A stretch of DNA of 34,116 nucleotides from an uncultured Lachnospiraceae bacterium (lineage in GTDB: Bacteria > Bacillota > Clostridia > Lachnospirales > Lachnospiraceae): positions 1 through 34,116 of the forward strand of contig CANPOY010000033.1 in NCBI GenBank assembly GCA_947575805.1, in the 5' to 3' direction. Made by a program: the position numbers and the translations under genes. The number at the start of each line of letters is the position of its first letter. Within the stretch, counting starts at the first letter, position 1. This document shows positions 16,810-24,234 of the stretch, one piece after another. Below the pieces are notes generated by a model, which was not told the DNA's origin, searched no databases, and was given only the letters and a program-made list of their open reading frames with translations.

Positions 16810-17643
16810 ATGAGTGAAATATACCAAAAGCTTGTTAAATGCCGTGACTGCGTAAGGGAAAAGACGGATTTTGTGCCGGAAGCAGCCATTGTCCTGGGAT
16901 CCGGACTGGGGGATTACGCCGAGAGCATCAGGGTGGAATATGAATTGCCTTACGGCGAGATCGGGGGCTTCCCGGTGTCGACGGTGCCGGGACATGCGGG
17001 TAAATTTATTTTTGGATATGTGGATCGGATTCCCGTGGTCTGCATGAAGGGACGGGTGCACTATTACGAGGGATACCCTATCAGTGATGTGGTGCTGCCG
17101 GCCAGACTGATGAAGCTTCTGGGCGCGAAGATCCTGTTTCTGACCAATGCGGCAGGCGGGGTGAATACCTCTTTCCATGCAGGAGATCTGATGCTGATCA
17201 GGGATCATCTCTCCGTTTATGCCCCCAATCCTCTGATCGGGCCGAATGTGGACGAGCTGGGGGTGAGATTTCCCGACATGAGTGCGGTGTATGACGGGAA
17301 GCTGCAGCAGATCATCCGGGAAACGGCCAGAGAAAACGGTATTTTCCTCCAGGAGGGGGTTTATGCCCAGCTCACGGGGCCTTCCTTTGAGTCTCCTGCC
17401 GAGATTCGCATGCTGCGGACGCTTGGGTGTGACGCGGTGGGCATGAGTACCGTGGTGGAGGCCATTGCGGCCAATCATATGGGGATGAAAATATGTGGTA
17501 TTTCCTGTATCTGTAATCTGGCGGCAGGGATGACTGCGGCTCCCTTAAGCCATGAGGAGGTGCAGGAGGCTGCGGATCAGGCGGCGCCAAATTTCAAAAA
17601 GCTTGTGACAGAGTCCGTAAAAAGGTTTGCAGATGTGTTATAG
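16810..17643 (+). CDS. punA: Purine nucleoside phosphorylase (trimeric PNP)
   Basis: Splits inosine, guanosine and their deoxy forms with phosphate to free base and (deoxy)ribose-1-phosphate in the cytosol. At 277 residues it fits the trimeric PNP family. Seen motifs include VLGSGLGD near the start (phosphate loop), GFPVSTVPGHAG, CMKGRVHYYEGYP, the base-site segment LTNAAGGVN, GVYAQLTGPSFESPAEIRML and the late VGMSTVVEAIAA. The start has AAAGGGGG 8-9 bases upstream. First gene of a five-gene run with cytidine deaminase, an amidohydrolase and a purine permease, all consistent with nucleoside salvage. Confidence 0.96.
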   Translation: MSEIYQKLVKCRDCVREKTDFVPEAAIVLGSGLGDYAESIRVEYELPYGEIGGFPVSTVPGHAGKFIFGYVDRIPVVCMKGRVHYYEGYPISDVVLPARLMKLLGAKILFLTNAAGGVNTSFHAGDLMLIRDHLSVYAPNPLIGPNVDELGVRFPDMSAVYDGKLQQIIRETARENGIFLQEGVYAQLTGPSFESPAEIRMLRTLGCDAVGMSTVVEAIAANHMGMKICGISCICNLAAGMTAAPLSHEEVQEAADQAAPNFKKLVTESVKRFADVL

Positions 17644-17691
17644 AACTTGGATAATAGAAATTTCCATGAACCTTTTCGTGAGAGGAGAGCT

Positions 17692-18120
17692 ATGAAAGAG
17701 CAGAAGACAACAGATGCGGGAGCGTTGGCACAGGCTGCGCTGGACGCCCGGGGGAACGCGTATGCGCCCTATTCCCACTATACAGTGGGGGCAGCTCTGC
17801 TGACGGAGGAAGGTGAGGTATTTACAGGCTGTAACATTGAGAATGCTTCCTACGGCGCGGCGAACTGTGCGGAGCGGACGGCTTTTTTCAAAGCGGTGAG
17901 TCAGGGCAGGCGGCGGTTTCTGGCGATTGCCATTGCAGGCGGAATGGAAGGGGCTGAGCCGGAGGATTATGCTTATCCCTGCGGCATCTGCCGCCAGGTG
18001 ATGCGGGAGTTTTGCGACGACAGCTTTCAGGTGATTGTCGTAAGAAGCGTGGAAGATCGTCGGGAATACTGCCTGGACGAGATTTTGCCCTTTGGATTCG
18101 GAGGTGAGTCGATCAGGTGA
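17692..18120 (+). CDS. cdd: Cytidine deaminase
   Basis: Converts cytidine and deoxycytidine to uridine and deoxyuridine. The 142-residue length fits the tetrameric family. The zinc and catalytic motif CAERTAFFKAV and the second zinc motif PCGICRQ are both present, with NIENASYGA before them. I choose ATG 17692 because AGGAG sits 5 bases before it; the frame is open back to a TTG at 17647, but those extra 15 residues are unlike the family. The stop overlaps the next gene's GTG start by 4 bases (GTGA), showing translational coupling. Confidence 0.96.
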   Translation: MKEQKTTDAGALAQAALDARGNAYAPYSHYTVGAALLTEEGEVFTGCNIENASYGAANCAERTAFFKAVSQGRRRFLAIAIAGGMEGAEPEDYAYPCGICRQVMREFCDDSFQVIVVRSVEDRREYCLDEILPFGFGGESIR

Positions 18121-19418
18121 ATATCAGGCTTTACAATGCAAGAATTTTGACGATGGAGAAGGACAGGCCGGTCTTTAGCGGAGAGATCTGGGTGAAGAAT
18201 GACAGAATCGCTTATGTGGCGGGGCAGGATGAGCTGAGGATCAGTTGGAACAGCGATATTCCCAGGATTGTTTGGGATGTGGAGATCGACTGCCGGGGAG
18301 ACCTGCTGATGCCCGGATTTAAAAATGCCCACACTCATTCTGCCATGACCTTTTTAAGGTCCTACGCGGACGATGTGCCGTTAAAGCAGTGGCTGAGCGA
18401 AAAGGTTTTTCCCCTGGAGGAGAAGCTGACGAAGGAGGATATTTATCATCTGACCCGACTGGCGGTGCTGGAATACCTGACATCAGGTATCACATCCATA
18501 TTCGATATGTATCTGATTCCCGATGCCACCGCGGAGGCCTGTATGGATATGGGGATGCGCTGTGTACTTACCAGCGGCCTGAATAATTTCGTCTCGTCAC
18601 CGGAGCAGATGGAAGCAGAGTATCTGAAATGGAATAAGAAGAATTCCCTGATCAGCTACCAGTTGGGATTTCATGCCGAGTACACAAGCTCCAAGGAGCT
18701 TATTTACCGGGTGGCCCAGCTCGCCCATAAGTATCATGCCCCTGTCTATACCCATCTGGCGGAGACCAGGAGGGAAGTGGAGGAATGTAAGGAAAGGCAT
18801 GGTATGACGCCGGCAATGTTTCTCGATATGATGGGGATCTTTGAGTATGGTGGCGGCGGGTATCATTGCGTCCATATGACGAAACAGGATCTGGAAATCT
18901 TCAGACGGCGCAGGTTGTTCGCGATTACCAATCCGGCCTCCAACATGAAGCTTGCCAGCGGCATCGCGCCCGCAGCGGAGCTTGAGAAGAGAAAGATTCC
19001 CGTGGCAATCGGCACGGACGGAGCGGCCAGCAACAACTGTCTGGACATGTTCCGGGAAATGTTTCTGGTGACGGGTTTAAGCAAGCTGCTGGAGGAGGAT
19101 GCGGCCAGCATGGATGCCATGAAGGTGTTAAGAATGGCTACCGTAAACGGTGCAAAGGCCATGCACCTGCCGAAGGCGGACGTACTGGCCAAGGGAAAAC
19201 TGGCGGATCTGATTCTCATAGACCTGCACCAGCCCAATATGCAGCCGGTTCACAATATTCCAAAGAACCTGGTGTACAGCGGCAGCAAGGCCAATGTGCG
19301 AATGACGATGATTAACGGGAAAATACTTTACCGGAACGGAGAATTTAACATTGGCAGCAGCGCAGAGGATATTTATGCAAAGTGTGACAGTATTGTAAGG
19401 CGCATTGTTTATGCCTGA
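18117..19418 (+). CDS. Amidohydrolase, MTA/SAH/adenosine deaminase-like
   Basis: A 433-residue TrzA/MtaD-type metal hydrolase. The metal and active-site motifs are in order: AHTHSAM (His72, His74), the HAEYTSS strand, THLAET, YHCVHM, NPASNMKLASGIAP and GTDGAASNN. The closest functional class I recognise is 5'-methylthioadenosine/S-adenosylhomocysteine deaminase, some members of which also deaminate adenosine. Coupling to PNP and a purine permease suggests it turns adenosine-type nucleosides into inosine-type ones, which PNP can split. SsnA-like or guanine deaminase activity is a less likely alternative. The GTG start has GGAGGTGA about 9 bases upstream. Confidence 0.88.
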   Translation: MNIRLYNARILTMEKDRPVFSGEIWVKNDRIAYVAGQDELRISWNSDIPRIVWDVEIDCRGDLLMPGFKNAHTHSAMTFLRSYADDVPLKQWLSEKVFPLEEKLTKEDIYHLTRLAVLEYLTSGITSIFDMYLIPDATAEACMDMGMRCVLTSGLNNFVSSPEQMEAEYLKWNKKNSLISYQLGFHAEYTSSKELIYRVAQLAHKYHAPVYTHLAETRREVEECKERHGMTPAMFLDMMGIFEYGGGGYHCVHMTKQDLEIFRRRRLFAITNPASNMKLASGIAPAAELEKRKIPVAIGTDGAASNNCLDMFREMFLVTGLSKLLEEDAASMDAMKVLRMATVNGAKAMHLPKADVLAKGKLADLILIDLHQPNMQPVHNIPKNLVYSGSKANVRMTMINGKILYRNGEFNIGSSAEDIYAKCDSIVRRIVYA

Positions 19419-19445
19419 CGCATATGCAAAGGAGGAGATTAAAAA

Positions 19446-20867
19446 ATGCTGGAGAAAATTTTTAAGCTCAAAGAAAATAAGACGACGGTAAAAACAGAGA
19501 TCATTGCCGGACTGACAACGTTTATGACAATGGCTTATATCATTGCCCTGAATCCCAACCTGCTGGTGGGCTTCAGCGAAAGAGGAACCAGTCTCTGGAA
19601 CGGAGTTTTCCTGGCTACCTGTATTGCTTCGGCTGTGGGGATGCTTGTTATGGCATTCGTGGCAAACAAGCCCTTTGCAATGGCGCCGGGGATGGGGCTG
19701 AACAGCTTTTTCGCGGTAGTGGTGGCAAATATTGTTGGTCTGACGGGAATGACCTATCTGGAGTCCTTTCAGGCAGCACTGTGCATTATACTGATTGAGG
19801 GTCTGGTATTTCTGGCGCTTTCCGTGCTCAATGTACGGGAAAAGATCGTGGATGCAATTCCCCTGGGAGTCCGCCTGGGGATCGCGCCCGCCATCGGCCT
19901 GATGCTGCTAAACATCGGTCTGGGATCCAACGCCGGCGTCGGACCTGCCAGCTCGTTTTATGTGATGCGGGACTTTTTCGGTGCGCTGACACCCAGCATT
20001 GCGAAGGCAAATATGGGTGACAGCTATCCCGCCATGGTGTTGACTGTGGTGACCATGTTCATCGGCCTGTTTGTGATTATTATTCTGAGTCAGAAGGGAG
20101 TCAAGGCCGCAGTTATTCTGGGAATGCTGGCAGCCAGCATCATTAACTGGGCGGGGCAGGCACTTATCCTTCATACCAATCCTTTTGCAAATCTGGCAGG
20201 GGCGTCTTTCCTGCCTCCCTTTCAGGATATGGTGGAGACCACCCTGTTCCAATTCAATTTCAGCGGGTTTGCTCAGATCGGCGGCTTTACGGTAGTGACG
20301 CTGATCGTTACCTTTTGTATCATCGACATGTTTGACACCATCGGCACCCTGGTGGGAACGGCAAGCCGCGCAGGCATGTTGGACAAGGACGGCAGAATGC
20401 CTCAGATGAAGGAAGCGCTGCTGGCGGATGCAGTGGGTACCGTGGCAGGCTCCGTGACGGGAACTTCCACCGTGACAACCTTTGTGGAATCCGCATCCGG
20501 CGTGGAGGCAGGAGGCCGGACAGGATTGACGGCGCTGACTACAGGAATAGTGTTCCTGGCATGTATGTTCCTGGCGCCTGTGGCAGCGGTGATTCCTCCG
20601 GCAGCAACCTCGGCGGCGCTGATCTATGTGGGCGTGCTGATGATCACGGGGTTGAAGAATATTGATTTCAGCGACATCTGCCAGTCCGTTCCTACGGCGC
20701 TGATGCTGATAGCCATGCCGGTATCCGGTTCCATCGGACATGCCATCGGCATCGGATTGATTTCCCATACGGTGATCAGGCTCTTTACGGGCAAGGCCAG
20801 GGAGGTGTCGGTGCTGACCTATGTTCTGTCGGTGATCTTCCTGGTGAAGTTCTTTTTAGTCGCTTAG
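19446..20867 (+). CDS. NCS2-family purine permease (AzgA/PbuG type)
   Basis: A 473-residue inner-membrane proton symporter with about 12-14 hydrophobic helices. It has family features of the guanine/hypoxanthine/adenine branch: an early TFMTMAYIIALNP, then FAMAPGMGLNSFFA, IDMFDTIGTLVGTASRAG, and SVTGTSTVTTFVESASG. It would import free purine bases, complementing the PNP and deaminase encoded just upstream. The start at 19446 follows AAAGGAGGAG. The 27-base gap to the upstream gene supports cotranscription. No PurR box or riboswitch was recognised. Confidence 0.94.
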   Translation: MLEKIFKLKENKTTVKTEIIAGLTTFMTMAYIIALNPNLLVGFSERGTSLWNGVFLATCIASAVGMLVMAFVANKPFAMAPGMGLNSFFAVVVANIVGLTGMTYLESFQAALCIILIEGLVFLALSVLNVREKIVDAIPLGVRLGIAPAIGLMLLNIGLGSNAGVGPASSFYVMRDFFGALTPSIAKANMGDSYPAMVLTVVTMFIGLFVIIILSQKGVKAAVILGMLAASIINWAGQALILHTNPFANLAGASFLPPFQDMVETTLFQFNFSGFAQIGGFTVVTLIVTFCIIDMFDTIGTLVGTASRAGMLDKDGRMPQMKEALLADAVGTVAGSVTGTSTVTTFVESASGVEAGGRTGLTALTTGIVFLACMFLAPVAAVIPPAATSAALIYVGVLMITGLKNIDFSDICQSVPTALMLIAMPVSGSIGHAIGIGLISHTVIRLFTGKAREVSVLTYVLSVIFLVKFFLVA

Positions 20868-20892
20868 ACGTGAAGATTAGGGGAATTGGCAG

Positions 20893-22605
20893 ATGGAGTA
20901 TGTTTTATTGGCGGGGGCGCTGGCTGTATTTGTGCTGGTAATCTTTGGCCTGGAATTTTACCGTGGGAAGAAAGAAGAGAAGAATTTCATTGAAAAGCTG
21001 TACAGAGGGTATTTAAAACTTTCCGACAGGAAGTATCCTACGGAAAGATTTGAAAAAATGGACAGCTTTTACAGACGGCATCCGCAGGAGTGGCAGATCG
21101 ACGACATTACCTGGAATGATCTGGGGATGGACGAACTTTTCAAGCGGATGAATTATACCCTTTCCGCAACCGGGGAGGAATATCTGTATTACCGGCTGCG
21201 GACCCTTTGCCGGGATCAGGAGGAGTTGGAGCGCTTTGAGAAGAAGGTTCGTTATTTCGGGGAGCATCCGGACGAGCGTGTGCGGTTTCAGTTCCGCATG
21301 AATAAGCTGGGGCATACGGGAAAGTATTCGCTCTACGACTATATAGACAATCTGGATTATCTGGGAGAGCGGTCCAACAGGAAACATATTTGTATGGATC
21401 TGCTTTTTCTGTCGTTGGCAGCCCTGTGCACGGTCAATTTTTCTCTGGGGCTCATCGGGATCGTGGCGCTTATGATTTACAATATCATTTCATATTTTAA
21501 GGAAAAGGGCGAGATCGATCCTTATATTATCAGCTTTGCTTATGTTATAAGGCTGTTGGACATCTGTGACGAGCTGGAGAAGACAGGTCTGTCGGGATGC
21601 GAAGAGGAACTTGGGAAGATCCGGTTTCACAGGAAAAGAATGCAGGCCATGCGGCGGAACAGTTTCTGGGTAATGAACTCCGGCTCCGCAAGGGGAGGAA
21701 ATGCTTCCGGAGATATTATAGGCGTCCTGCTGGACTATATCCGCATGGTATTTCATGTGGATCTGATGAAATTCAACAATATGCTGAATGTCCTGCGGGA
21801 GCACGTGGAGGATGTGGACGGGCTGATTGCTGCCGTGGGATATATGGAGACGGCGGTGGCAGTATGGATCTTCCGGGAGTCGCTGACAAACGGCTGGTGC
21901 TGCCCGGAATTTACCCGGGGACCAGCTGAGAAATCTGCCAGGGGGGAAAGAATCGAACTGGAAAACGGTTATCATCCCTTGCTGGACAATCCGGTGAAAA
22001 ACAGTATTACCGCGGAACGGGGTGTGCTGCTTACCGGATCTAACGCTTCGGGAAAGTCTACCTTTTTAAAAACGGTAGCCATAAATGCCATTCTGGCCCA
22101 GACGATCAATACTTGTGCTGCCGACGGCTACCGTGCCTGCTTTTACCGGGTCTATTCGTCGATGGCCCTGCAGGACGACCTGGCGGGGGGGGAGAGCTAT
22201 TACATCGTAGAGATTAAGGCGCTGAAGCGGATCCTGGATGCGGCGGCATCAGGCGAGGGCAGGGTGCTGTGCTTTGTGGATGAGGTGCTTCGGGGGACGA
22301 ACACGGTGGAGCGGATTGCCGCCTCCAACCAGATTCTGAAATCCCTCGGCAGGACAGGGATCGTTTGCTTTGCGGCCACTCACGATATTGAACTCACGGA
22401 GCTTCTGCGGGAGGATTTTGACAATTATCACTTTGAGGAGGATGTGCGGGACGGTGACATCAGCTTTAATTATCGCCTGCAGGCCGGGAAAGCCAGCAGC
22501 CGGAATGCCATCAGGCTGCTGGAGCTGCTGGGGTATGACGACAGGATTACAGACAGGGCATCCCGCCAGGCGGAGAGATTTCTTTCCACGGGAAGCTGGA
22601 AATGA
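20893..22605 (+). CDS. Membrane-anchored MutS-like ATPase
   Basis: A 570-residue protein with the MutS ATPase domain but no mismatch-recognition domain. It has one N-terminal membrane helix (about 3-19) and a pair near 168-205. The middle part matches the MutS core (helical lever-like region). Walker A is GSNASGKST (382-390), Walker B is VLCFVDEVLRGTNT (Asp463) and the H-region reads FAATHDIELTEL. Mismatch repair is unlikely because domain I is missing. Such MutS-like proteins are common in Clostridia, but I know no established role. It is the last gene of the salvage operon, 25 bases after the permease. There may be no functional link. Confidence 0.88.
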   Translation: MEYVLLAGALAVFVLVIFGLEFYRGKKEEKNFIEKLYRGYLKLSDRKYPTERFEKMDSFYRRHPQEWQIDDITWNDLGMDELFKRMNYTLSATGEEYLYYRLRTLCRDQEELERFEKKVRYFGEHPDERVRFQFRMNKLGHTGKYSLYDYIDNLDYLGERSNRKHICMDLLFLSLAALCTVNFSLGLIGIVALMIYNIISYFKEKGEIDPYIISFAYVIRLLDICDELEKTGLSGCEEELGKIRFHRKRMQAMRRNSFWVMNSGSARGGNASGDIIGVLLDYIRMVFHVDLMKFNNMLNVLREHVEDVDGLIAAVGYMETAVAVWIFRESLTNGWCCPEFTRGPAEKSARGERIELENGYHPLLDNPVKNSITAERGVLLTGSNASGKSTFLKTVAINAILAQTINTCAADGYRACFYRVYSSMALQDDLAGGESYYIVEIKALKRILDAAASGEGRVLCFVDEVLRGTNTVERIAASNQILKSLGRTGIVCFAATHDIELTELLREDFDNYHFEEDVRDGDISFNYRLQAGKASSRNAIRLLELLGYDDRITDRASRQAERFLSTGSWK

Positions 22606-22635
22606 GAGGCTGGAAATGAAACGGTCACTATTTGC

Positions 22636-22664
22636 TTGACGGGAGCGGACGGTGTTGTTATACT
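22636..22664 (+). promoter_or_regulatory. Housekeeping promoter of the small-protein/WYL pair
   Basis: TTGACG (22636-22641), 17 bases, TATACT (22659-22664). Transcription would start near 22671. A hairpin (TGTGCCC 22676-22682 with GGGCACA 22694-22700) then opens the leader. Confidence 0.75.
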
Positions 22665-22675
22665 TAAAATCAGGG

Positions 22676-22700
22676 TGTGCCCTGCTTTAAGGCGGGCACA
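22676..22700 (+). other. Leader hairpin
   Basis: A 7-bp stem, with extra GC pairs inside, lying within the first 30 bases of the predicted transcript and 30 bases before the small-protein start codon. No T-run follows, so it is not a classical terminator. Confidence 0.45.
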
Positions 22701-22730
22701 TACAAACATTTAAGAAAAGAGGCTTAAGCT

Positions 22731-22907
22731 ATGGAAAAGCTGATTGAATTTGGAAGAATGTTTTTGTCTTATGGATTGTTGATGCTGATAATAGTGGTGG
22801 TTTCCGCCGTGGCAATTTTTATCGGTATTACCATGGCAAAGAAAAAGAATGAAAAAAATGAGGCGCTTGCCGGTTCCGAGGAAGATCTGAAAGCAGAAAA
22901 GGTATAA
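22731..22907 (+). CDS. Small single-pass membrane protein
   Basis: A 58-residue ORF starting MEKLIEFGRMFLSYG. One strong membrane helix spans about residues 13-35 (MLIIVVVSAVAIFIGIT), followed by a basic KKKNEKNE stretch and an acidic tail. AAAGAGG lies 8 bases before the ATG, a consensus promoter lies upstream, and the stop is only 5 bases before the next gene, so it is very likely translated. I do not recognise a named family. Its tight pairing with a WYL regulator suggests a shared role, which is inference. Confidence 0.75.
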   Translation: MEKLIEFGRMFLSYGLLMLIIVVVSAVAIFIGITMAKKKNEKNEALAGSEEDLKAEKV

Positions 22908-22912
22908 CCATC

Positions 22913-23956
22913 ATGGCGAGGTCGGCGGGGCAGAAGCTGAAGCTTCTGTATATCATCAAGCTTCTGACGGAAAATACAGATGAAAATCATCCTGCGAGCA
23001 CAGCGGATATTATTGCGTATTTAGAGTCAAATGATATTCATTCGGAGCGAAAAAGCATCTATGATGACATAGAGAAGCTTTGCGATTTTGGCTACGATAT
23101 TGTCCAGGTTCATAGCAGACTTGGCGGTGGCTATTACATGGCAAGCCGTGAGTTCGAGCTGGCGGAGTTAAAGCTTCTGGTGGATGCGGTGCAGTCTTCT
23201 CGGTTTATTACTACGAGGAAATCCAGGAGCCTGATCAAAAAGCTGGAGCATATGGCAGGGAAGCACGACGCCGGTAAGCTGCAGAGGCAGGTTTATGTGG
23301 CCGGCCGCATCAAGACGGAAAACGAAAGCATCTATTATAATATTGACAATATTCACAGGTCAATCCAGGAGAACCGGCAGATCGAATTCCAGTATCTCGA
23401 CTGGAATCTGAAGAAGGAGCTTGTGCCCCGGGTAGGCAGTAAAAAGCAGGCCAGTCCCTGGGCGCTGATCTGGAGGGAAGAGAATTATTATCTGGCGGCA
23501 TACGACGCTGTAGACGGTATCCTGAAGCATTATCGGGTGGATAAAATGGGTCAGGTGAAGGTGCTGGAGGAAGCCAGAGAAGGCATGGAACAGTTTTCCC
23601 GCACGGATCCGGCGGTCTATTCGAACCAGACTTTCGGGATGTTCAGTGGGGATACGGATACGGTTACGTTGCAGTTTCCCAACAGGCTGGTGGGGGTGGT
23701 GCTGGATCGCTTTGGCAGGGAAGCGGACATTCGTCCCATGACAGACAGGATTTTTCGTATCCGTGCCAAAGTGGCTGTCAGCGGTCAGTTTTTCGGCTGG
23801 CTTGCCGGGATCGGACGGGAGGCGGTGGTGATCGGGCCGGCTTCTGTGAAGGAGAGATATCGAAGGTGGCTCACAGACATCGTGGCGACGATGCAGCTGA
23901 CGGCGGAGCTGCCGGAGTCTTCTCATGAGGAAAAGGAAAACGGAGCAGGTATCTGA
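22913..23956 (+). CDS. WYL-domain transcriptional regulator (YafY/DeoR-like)
   Basis: A 347-residue regulator. Residues 1-85 form an HTH_11-type winged helix (PASTADIIAYLESNDIHSER, SIYDDIEKL, LGGGYYMA). A WYL ligand-sensing domain lies at about 140-225, with the conserved SPWALIWREENYYLAAYD in place of the name-giving Trp-Tyr-Leu. A C-terminal WCX extension follows (VTLQFPNRLV... GFxR-type end). Such regulators respond to nucleotides or nucleic acids and often control stress or defence genes. Here it lies between salvage and deoxynucleotide genes, which is suggestive but unproven. It is cotranscribed with the small membrane protein and ends in a strong terminator. Confidence 0.9.
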   Translation: MARSAGQKLKLLYIIKLLTENTDENHPASTADIIAYLESNDIHSERKSIYDDIEKLCDFGYDIVQVHSRLGGGYYMASREFELAELKLLVDAVQSSRFITTRKSRSLIKKLEHMAGKHDAGKLQRQVYVAGRIKTENESIYYNIDNIHRSIQENRQIEFQYLDWNLKKELVPRVGSKKQASPWALIWREENYYLAAYDAVDGILKHYRVDKMGQVKVLEEAREGMEQFSRTDPAVYSNQTFGMFSGDTDTVTLQFPNRLVGVVLDRFGREADIRPMTDRIFRIRAKVAVSGQFFGWLAGIGREAVVIGPASVKERYRRWLTDIVATMQLTAELPESSHEEKENGAGI

Positions 23957-23999
23957 ATTAATCCATAAAATTCAGGTACCCTTTTTGTGTATTTTTTTT
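23948..23999 (+). terminator. Strong rho-independent terminator after the WYL gene
   Basis: GGTATCTGAATT (23948-23959) pairs with AATTCAGGTACC (23969-23980) over 12 bp with one wobble, followed by CTTTTTGTGTATTTTTTTT. The left arm includes the stop codon of the regulator gene. Confidence 0.88.
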
Positions 24000-24010
24000 G
24001 TCTGTGTACG

Positions 24011-24039
24011 TTGACAAGCAGGGATTTTTTTCTTATACT
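24011..24039 (+). promoter_or_regulatory. Strong housekeeping promoter of nrdDG
   Basis: Perfect TTGACA (24011-24016), 17-base spacer, TATACT (24034-24039). Transcription would begin near 24046, leaving a leader of about 189 bases before nrdD. Confidence 0.85.
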
Positions 24040-24053
24040 GGTAAAGAACGGCA

Positions 24054-24094
24054 CAATATATTGGGATTAGCGTGATGAATATTCCTATATTTTG
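24054..24094 (+). promoter_or_regulatory. Tandem NrdR boxes
   Basis: Two matches to the NrdR core (C-W-A-T-A-T-W-T-W-G): CAATATATTG at 24054-24063, a perfect palindrome, and CTATATTTTG at 24085-24094. They are 31 bp apart core to core, the three-turn spacing usual for NrdR pairs. They lie at about +8 to +49 of the transcript, so bound NrdR would block the polymerase when dATP is high. Confidence 0.85.
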
Positions 24095-24111
24095 TATCAA
24101 GACTAATGAGG

Positions 24112-24186
24112 AAGGCCCGGCGGTTCTATCGGGCTCCGGACATTGTTCCGGAGCCCGATACTGTTGGGGTAATGCCCGCAGGCCTT
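24112..24186 (+). ncRNA. Structured RNA leader upstream of nrdD (unclassified)
   Basis: A 14-bp perfect stem (24127-24140 with 24147-24160, 6-base loop) stands on an 8-bp lower stem (CCCGGCGG 24116-24123 with CTGTTGGG 24161-24168, three G-U pairs). A competing outer pairing AAGGCC (24112-24117) with GGCCTT (24181-24186) and a small GGG-TAATG-CCC hairpin (24167-24177) are also possible. No T-run follows, so it is not a simple terminator. It does not match a riboswitch class I can recognise. The pairing is seen in sequence; any regulatory role is inference. Confidence 0.5.
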
Positions 24187-24234
24187 TGAAGTCCGGGGAA
24201 AAATAGAAACATTTTTTGAAAGGGAAAGGAATGT

